A DNA stretch of 64,000 bases from Enoplolaimus lenunculus. Taxonomy: Eukaryota > Nematoda > Enoplea > Enoplida > Thoracostomopsidae. This document shows, piece after piece, positions 11,701 through 20,700 of this stretch. Both the position numbers and the translations under genes were made by a program. The notes under the pieces were generated by a model, which was not told where the DNA came from, ran no database searches, and worked only from the letters and a program-made list of their open reading frames with translations. The stretch spans positions 1 to 64,000 of the forward strand of contig JASANG010001668.1 of assembly GCA_030248215.1 (NCBI GenBank). Direction: 5' to 3'. Numbering within the stretch: position 1 is the stretch's first letter; each line of letters opens with the position of its first letter.

Positions 11701-14700
11701 CTCAAACGTCGGATTTTTGAACTTTGCATTTTTAATTTCACGTCCAACCGCCACGTGTAAAGCCTGCAAAAATTTCTTATTCAGCGGAAACGTCCTCAGC
11801 CGAAAATCATCGCGATTTTCGCCATCTGCAACGCACTATTGACACCGTCGATGTTAACTTAAACCGTTTAACAAATCAATTCGAAAACAAATTACACGAT
11901 TTGGACATCAAATTTCAAACATTTACGCGAACTTTTTCACAGTTGGCGGGCGATTTTGCAGCGCTGGCTGACCAAATTTCAGTTGAACAACCACAGAATC
12001 TCGAACAGCAAATCACGAATACCGTTGCTACAGCAATTCGACAGAACTTTACTCGCCCAATGCCGGTTGAAACTAGTAATCGAGGACCAAACATATCCAT
12101 TGCGACATTTCATGGGGAACGAGGCGAAGATTTCCTGAGTTGGTTACAAAACGAATTCGATGTGAAATTTCATGCAAATGCTTGGTCCGACTCAAACAAA
12201 TCGTACATACTTGGCGCACATCTTGCAGGCCATGCTCAATTCGTTTTCAATAATCTGGATCAAGATACAAAAGCCGACTTTACAAAAACCGTTTCAGCAC
12301 TTAGCAACGCATTATTGAGCGAAGATCGCAAACGTTTCCTCAGCGAATGTTACACCGGGCGGATGCAACGGCCAGGCGAAACTGTTATGAAATATGCAGA
12401 GGCGCTGTCCGATTTGGCAAAATCCGCGCTTAGCTACATGACTGTCGAAAGCGAGAAAACCACAAATTTGCGTAACCAATTTATCGCAGGATTACGTGCT
12501 GACATTCGCGAGGAAGTTAAAGTCATGGGACCAAAAACAATGGCTGAAGCAATAATTGCTGCTGAGCGAGTCGAAAACAAGTTGTCAGCTCAACCCCAGT
12601 TATATCAAACGCTAGAAGACATTTCGAAACGACTTCAACGAATGGAAACAACAGGTTCAACGTCAAAATCTAGCCTTCAAGAGATGTCAAACTGTAATGT
12701 AGCACCTGTATGGGCAGACAATTTTGCAAATCGTCTCGAACGGTTGGAGCACAACGCAAATTACGGACGTAACGATCAAATGCCTTCCATCAAAAGACCT
12801 ACACTTCCACAACCTGATTGGGTGACAGAATTGTTCAAACGAATTGAAGCAATTGAAGCCAAAAGTCATATTGGCAATGTACCGCGCTATCGAAAATCTA
12901 CGTTCAATGATCATATGACCTATCCAGAGCAACGCTATTCACAAAGCGGACAACCGCTGTGTCACATTTGTAAAAAACCTGGACATATTGCTATAAATTG
13001 TCGATCACGTCAATTCTGTGAATTTCACCAATTATACGGCCATAACACGCGTAATTGTCGAGCAAGTGCAGCCAACTGGTCTGATCTAGGAAATGTTCGA
13101 GATCGAATTCAAAGACAAAACTTTCAAAGAATATCTGCACCAGAACAACGCCGACTTCCAGCTATTCCAATGCCGCTTGAAGAAAGAAACGTAAAGGAAC
13201 AGGGTAATGCACAAATGGCGATGATGAATTCAACTTCAAACGCGGCGTCAACGGAAACCAAAGGCCTCTTAAACGCAAGTTCCGAGCAAAGGGGCGGTGA
13301 AGTTCAAACGACAGATTTTTTGGGATACATAGTAACAAGTGCTCCGCAAAAAGAATCAACGCGCGCTATCTCGACGCAAACAGATAAAATTGACGGCGAA
13401 CACGATACAGCAAATGACGAAATACATAAAAATATCAATGGTATAACAAAGAAATTTTACGCACCAACGAAAACTCTGGGTTCGACCGTTACTGCTTGTT
13501 TTCTTGGTTTGATTTTCGTTATGGTGGCCTCAGTGGCATCGCAACAATTTCCGAACCCTTTGCTGTGTGATTACGGAGAACACAAACATCTATGGCAGTT
13601 TCCACCTCTACCGGATTGCAAACGAACATCCACTAACAACAGTGCGATGCCGAGTCCAGCAGTACTACAGCTTTACCGTCCTAATATACTGCAATTTGCG
13701 AGTGACGCATGGTTGTGCCAAAAAATAACAAAAGTAGTTGAAACGTTCACATATTTCTTCAACGACGAAAATCTAAAGCGGTCACGTACAATTGTTGAAG
13801 CCATGGATTACGCAAAATGCAAACATATGTTTCGGTACAAGAAATGTTCTGCGGGTACTCTGCGATTCGATGGCGATATCTGGACAACGGGAAATACTGT
13901 CAAGTGGTATTACCCAGGCGGGGGAATAAATTGCTGCTATTGGAAAAAATTTTTGAGTACAAACTGTTTTCTTAGTAAATCAAAGGTGTACAAACGACAT
14001 GGCGAGGAAGTGATGGAATCTACTGCAGGAGACGTTTCACGCTGTAATTATGATTCGGGACATTGCGAACTCAAGAGAGGAAAGTTTGTAATCTGGAAAC
14101 CAAATCAGACGGTGAAATGTAATTACTTAAAGTGGCAAAAGATCAGTGGAACCCTGCGAGGTAAGGAATGGCTCTCAGATGATGGAATGCTTGCGCTCAC
14201 AACGAACAGACCTCAGGCAGTGAAATCGTGCAACGAAGAGCAGATTACGCAAAGCGATCAAGGAATACCATTCCGACTGCTGTCAAACGAATCTGAAAAG
14301 GTAAAGTCACAAAGCTCGCTAAATACACTCCGCAAGCGTGATGTAAATTCAAGTACAGTCACATCATCACAGTTAGCAGCACAACTGCAGGCCCTAGAAG
14401 CACATACAAGGCAAGCAATAACGTTTTCTTTCGATCACGCAATGACTGCAACATGCAATTCAATGGTTAATTTTCAACAAATTTTACAAACGCAAATTCT
14501 ATCGAGTCCAACCCTGGCGATGCGAATTATGCTACAAACCAGCAAACTGGCTGCACGTACGGGTGGAAAGATCATAGAAGTTTGGCCTTGTATTGAATTA
14601 TCGGATCGTGAGTTTAGCATCATGCCATCGAACGGGACATGTTTGGGACGCATTCCAATTACTTTCTCGTATGGCAGTAAAACACGAACTGGATATCTAG

Positions 14701-17700
14701 ACACTTCGACAAACATTATACACAACGATGACTTAATCCACATCGATTGTGACCAAGTTGGAAGCCCAGTAGTTGTTTTTGGAAACAAAACCTATCGATA
14801 TAACTCAACAGGAATTCTCCAAAGAACCATGACGCCACAAATGTTACCTGCATTGCAAGTCTACGACAGTGTAACATCGGTTTTGCCCAGCATCGTGTTT
14901 CATCCGATTATAATGTATCGAATGGAAGAATTTAATTCACGTGTGCCAATTAATGAAATGATACGGTCATATGGGAACCAACAAAAAGTACTGAAATATC
15001 TTGGTATGGAAGTTGAAGATGGCTCGATTCAAGATACAGCACAACGAACTGCAACCGGTATTGTAGAAAAAGGCATGTTCGGATTCTTATCTGGCACTTC
15101 GTTTGATGTCGCTCAAATCTGGATATTCGGCTGCTGCATCTATGTCACGATTACGGCAATACGTAAGGTTTTTCATCATCGCGATTCCATAAGCAAACAG
15201 TTCATGTCCGTCTCGCGAAACTTAATCTCTGTACCAGTAGCTTATGTGGCGAAACGCAGAAACCAGGAGCAGGATCCATACGAACGCACACAGTCCTCAT
15301 CAACCCTTCCAAATTCAAATAACCAGCGTGTATCGACTGTGACAGTGGTGGAAGTTGCGGAAAATCCATTTATTAACCCCAGTTTTGCGCCTTACGACCT
15401 TTACGGCATCGATAACACATCAACAGTAGATGGAACAATAAATGTTTTTGTTAACGAAAAATCTTATAGAGCCTTGGTGGACACCGGAGCACAAATCTCA
15501 CTTGTTTCAAATAAAGCTGCGAATCAAATTCTTCAACAGGAAGCCAGCGACAAAACAATTAAAGCTTTTCCGCGCAAAATACGATCAGCGAGTGGACACT
15601 TCATGGAAATCAAAGGACTGTTAGAGACGGAAGTAAATGTAGGAAAGAAACATTTACAAGCATCACTAGCCGTTGCAGAAGCTATTCCGTACGATATCGT
15701 GATTGGCCGTGATCTGTTACGACAGATGAACAAATTCTCGTTAAATTACTTAGATCAATATATGGACGTTGAGGGACAAAAAATTTCTTTAAATACCGAA
15801 GCTGGGTTTAGCGAAGCCGATACTTTGTTATATCTGTTAGAAACTGTGACAATACCACCGCTAACCGAAGTTGTAGTCCCGGTGCAATCTAGAGGAAAAT
15901 CAACTGGAATTATTTTGGTCGAACCAATTCCGACGATATACGACAAACAGGCGGTTTTAATTGCACCAACGGTAGCTTCTCGATCGGCAGAAAGTGACAT
16001 TCCTTTACGAGTTCTAAATCCTACGAGAGCTCCAGTTACTTTGTATCAACGGTCAAATGTTGCCAAATCGATCAGTCTACACCAGCAAGAGATCCAGACG
16101 ATCAACGATCAACTTTGGTGTTTCAACAATGAATCAGATGATATAAATATCAAAAAGTTTGATGAAATCCCACAATTAAAAGACTTAGATGTTAAAGACT
16201 GCAGTTTCAACGAATCGGAACTGCTCAGATTGAAGCAACTGTTAATGAAATATAAAGATGTTTTTGCCTGTGGCGACAACGATCTTGGTGAAACTGCTCT
16301 TTGCTCTCACAAAATTGATACCGGTGACGCAAGGCCAATTAAACAATTGCCATACAGAACAGCAGTGTCGCAGCGACCCGAAATTGCGCAGAAAATAAAG
16401 GAAATGCTCAAATCTGGAGTAATTGAAAGATCCAATAGCGAATGGTCATCACCAATTGTTCTTGTGCCGAAGAAAGACGGAACCTGGCGATTTTGCGTTG
16501 ACTATAGAAAACTAAATGCAGTAACAAGAAAAGACAACTACCCAATGAAACGAATTGACGACATTATTGGATCACTGCATAAAGCTAAATACTTTTGCAC
16601 GTTGGATTTGCAAAGTGGCTATCATCAAATTCCAATGGATCCAAGTAGCAAACATAAAACAGCATTTGTCAGTCATGAAGGGTTATATCAGTTCAACAAA
16701 CTTCCATTCGGATTGTCAAACGCACCTGCGACTTTTCAAAGATTGATGGAAGCTGTCTTGCATGGTTTGGATTGGAAAATATGTCTTGTGTATCTCGATG
16801 ATATTTTAATAATTGGTTCGGACGCTGACCAATTATTACAACGTTTGGAAAAGGTGTTCGAACGGCTACGAATTGCAGGACTGAAATTGAAAATGAAAAA
16901 GTGCCAGTTTGGGCGCAGCACGGTACCGTTTCTTGGACACGTTATTTCGCCAGAAGGCTTTTATCCGCAGTGTTCGAAGGTAGAAAGGATTATTAATTGG
17001 CCTGTACCGACCACTCCAAAACAAGTCCAGTCGTTTATGGGTTTGGCAAGTTACTACAGAACCTTTGTCTGGGGGTTTTCGAAAATTGCAACTCCGCTTC
17101 ACGCACTATACAAAAAGAATCGAAAGTTCGAATGGACTGCGGAATGCCAAATTGCGTTCGATAAATTGAAGCACTTGCTTAGTACAGCACCTGTTCTGGC
17201 TTTTCCGGATTTCGATAAAATTTTCACGATTCAAACCGACGCTAGCGAACATTCTATTGGAGCAGTACTTAGTCAACATGGCCCTGATGGCAAGGAACAC
17301 CCCGTCCATTTCGCTAGCCGAACTCTCACTAAAACGGAGCAGCGATATCCAACAGTTGAAAAAGAGACGTTGGCCGTAGTATGGGCCATTCGACAGTTTA
17401 GGCCTTACGTGTATGGAAGGAAATTTCAAGTAGTAACCGATCATCAACCACTCAAATGGTTATTGACAGTAAAGGATCCTCACGGAAGACTGTGTCGCTG
17501 GAGTTTGATGTTACAAGAATACGATTTTACAATCTATCATCGTTCTGGAAGGAAAAATTCAAACGCTGACGCGCTTTCGCGAAGACCAGAGTCGTTAACA
17601 GCAGAATTTGTGATAAATGATTCAACAGAGAAGTGTGAAACTTGTAATAAGCTACTCCAATCGATTAAAGAACATGGTGGTACAAATTTTAACATTACAT

Positions 17701-20700
17701 TTGAAAAATCAGAAGAGGCTTCATTAGGGCCCAATATTCAAGAATTGCAACAGAATGATCCGTTTATTATTTCGATCAAAGGTAAATTGTTAGACCCGGA
17801 AATTAAAGCCGATATTGGCACTGCAGAATACACGTTCATCATCGAAAATGACGTTTTGTTTCGCAAATCGGAATCAAAGCGAAAGAGCATGCAGCTGGTT
17901 GTACCGGAAGCTCTTAGAGAACAAGTATTGCGAGCGTGTCACGACCACGTCTTAAGTGGACATATGGGAATTCGAAGGACATTGCAAAATATACAGAAGA
18001 ATTACTATTGGCCAACTTTATACAAGGACGTCAAACAATGGTGTGCTAGTTGCATTCCATGTACAACACGTCGAAATCCCCAAATCAAAACAATTCCAGA
18101 GCTGCATTCAATACAAGCTGTGTCTCCGTGGTATCAAGTTTCATCGGATATTGTCGGTCCCCTTCCGCGAACTAGCCGAGGAAATAAATATGTAATCGTG
18201 TTTATGGACGCGTTCACAAAATGGGTTGAATGTTTTCCCATGCCGGATATGAAAGCAACGCGGGTCGCACGAATCTTTGTTGAACAAATCGTTTGTCGTT
18301 TTGGTGTACCACATGTCATATTAACTGATCAAGGTGCGAATTACACCTCTGAATTGTTCCGGAACGTTTGTGAATTTCTGGGCATCCAAAAGCTACAAAC
18401 AACTGCATATCACCCATCTGGAAACGGCATGGTAGAAAGATTCAACCAAACCATGGAAAATATGATTAGCAAATACATTAATACAGCACAAACAGATTGG
18501 GATAATTTATTACCATATTTGGCTTTTGCCTATCGCAACAGCGAACATGAATCAACCGGACAAAGTCCGTTCTTCTTAAATTTTGGACGGGACGCAACGC
18601 TGCCGCTGGATATCAACCTTGGCAATTTCAAGCCCACAATCGAGAATACGTACGACGATTATACATATAACATTGCAAAGAACTTAGATGAGGCATGGAC
18701 TGTTGCAAGTAGTGTGATATCAGCGTCACAGGGAAAGCAAAAGAAATATCACGATCTGAAATGCGTGAAATCAACAATAATATTAGAGGGGGACAGAGTT
18801 TATTTGCACGTACCATACATATCACAAGGAAAAACTCGTAAATTCGCACGACCGTGGAAAGGTCCATACAGAGTTACAAGGATTACTGAAGACGGTACTG
18901 GAGCATACATAGCGCCTCTGACAAAAACCACAAAGATGTATGAAAAACGAGTAAATATCAGACGACTTAAAAGCACAAGCCATGTTTTTCCTGTCCCGAA
19001 TTCTTCTCCTGAAGCAAATATACCAATCCAAGGACCAGATTATGACGAAGACTTCGCGGGAAATCGTTACAATTTGCGTAGAAAGGTCCAAAACTAATAC
19101 ACTATAAAAATTGTTGTAACTGAGCCTATACGTAATGTTTTTAACACTGATTAAATAACTAATAAATTGGAATGCTACAATCTTAACTTGCATAATAATT
19201 AAATTCAGCACATCATCAGAATTTCTTCTAACTGATGTAATTTCGTTATCTATTTCATAAAATTTCAGGTTATGTACTATTTCATATAATTTTATACAAT
19301 GGAAAATACTAAACCAGCTCATAGCGATAAAATAACTGTTATAGAACTTTCAGATAATCAATCGGTTAACACATTAATTACATTAGACAACGACGGCAAC
19401 GCTCCTACGATTATTACTATTTCTGATAGTTCGAGATCAGCATCCCACACCCAATACATTAGAGTGAACCAAATGCCAGCAACGTCGAAGAGTCTTTCAA
19501 TTAATTACAAAAACTTAAGTGATCAAGATATCGACGATTTAATCCGAGAACTTTGGAAGGAAAAATCTAAGCGTTTAGCAAGGCAAAACAAATTGTATAA
19601 AAGTCGCAAAACAGTGTATTTCTCAAGCAGATCAAGCCTTGATTGGCATTATGATCAACCGTCCAGCAACAAATAATAGCAATTCCGTGGTTTTTGCTGA
19701 GCGTGGGGTCCACGCCAGTCATGCGGGACACAAATGTCGCAAACTTGCATTTTTTTTATTTTTATTCAGGCATTTTCTATTGATTTAGCTCAAAAGAATC
19801 TTTGAAATGCAATGTTTCAAATTATTTATTCGAAAATGTGTTTCTGAAACTTACAGTTACGACGCTTGCAATCCGTACAGTTAATTTGCATTTTATTGTG
19901 GAATTCAATGTACATATATGAAAGTAGCGGAATGTTAATCATATTCACAGATCGTCAGATATTTAGCAGCGGAACGTTAATTTATATTCATGGTTCGAAT
20001 GTTTATTATATTTATGGCTCGTCAGCTGTTTAATCGCCAGTTGCACACGAATGGTTTTAACTGAATTATATTGAATTTGGCTGAATATTAACTTTACCTA
20101 GTTTGAGCAATTAATCAAGATTCTACGCGGTTATCTCTACTTTTGTTCGCAAATTATTGACGATTATATTGGCATTATACCGAACGGTGTGACTTTATTT
20201 TGCGTGATCACTTTGCGTTTAATTAATGCGATCGAAAAACAATGTTCGTTTAAACTGTTAGCTCTGTTACGAAAGCACACGACTGATTTTCGCTATGAAA
20301 ATATCTACGTTTAAAATGAAGACATATCTGATTGATTTTTAAACAAAAAACCTTGACATAATTAGAGCCCTTGTATTTTGAAATTTCATCATAATTCTCC
20401 AAATTAAGGTTTTAACCCAATTGCATTCAGGGTTCAATTAAATTACACAATATACGACTAAATATTTTCTAATTAAATAAATCTGCTAAATTATTTGTAC
20501 AACAGTATAAAATAATGTGTCGTCCACATCTTTAAAATGTTGTGGCAACATTCACAAATCTCGCACCCAAAACCGCAACGTTACACTGACTATGTAAAAT
20601 TTGTTTTAAATTTTTGATTACTATTTTGAAATCGTCGTAGTAGTTGTTAGTTGTTAATAACAGTTTTTATATATGTAAATGAATAAATTTGAGCAGAGAT

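Larger units (their letters stand above)
10795..20585 (+). mobile_element. Ty3/Gypsy-type LTR element with envelope-like domain between Gag and Pol
   Basis: A complete-looking element of 9791 bp. It has two 851-bp LTRs starting TGTCGC and ending TTACA, a CTGA target duplication, a likely primer-binding site just inside the 5' LTR, one long polyprotein frame and a small downstream ORF. The two LTRs read the same throughout by eye, so insertion is very recent. The RT (YLDD), RNase H and integrase (HHCC, DDE, GPY/F) place it in Ty3/Gypsy (Metaviridae). It lies in the sense direction inside intron 5 of the arrestin gene. The domain order is unusual, since a glycoprotein-like segment with two hydrophobic anchors comes before the protease rather than after the integrase. 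Confidence 0.95.
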
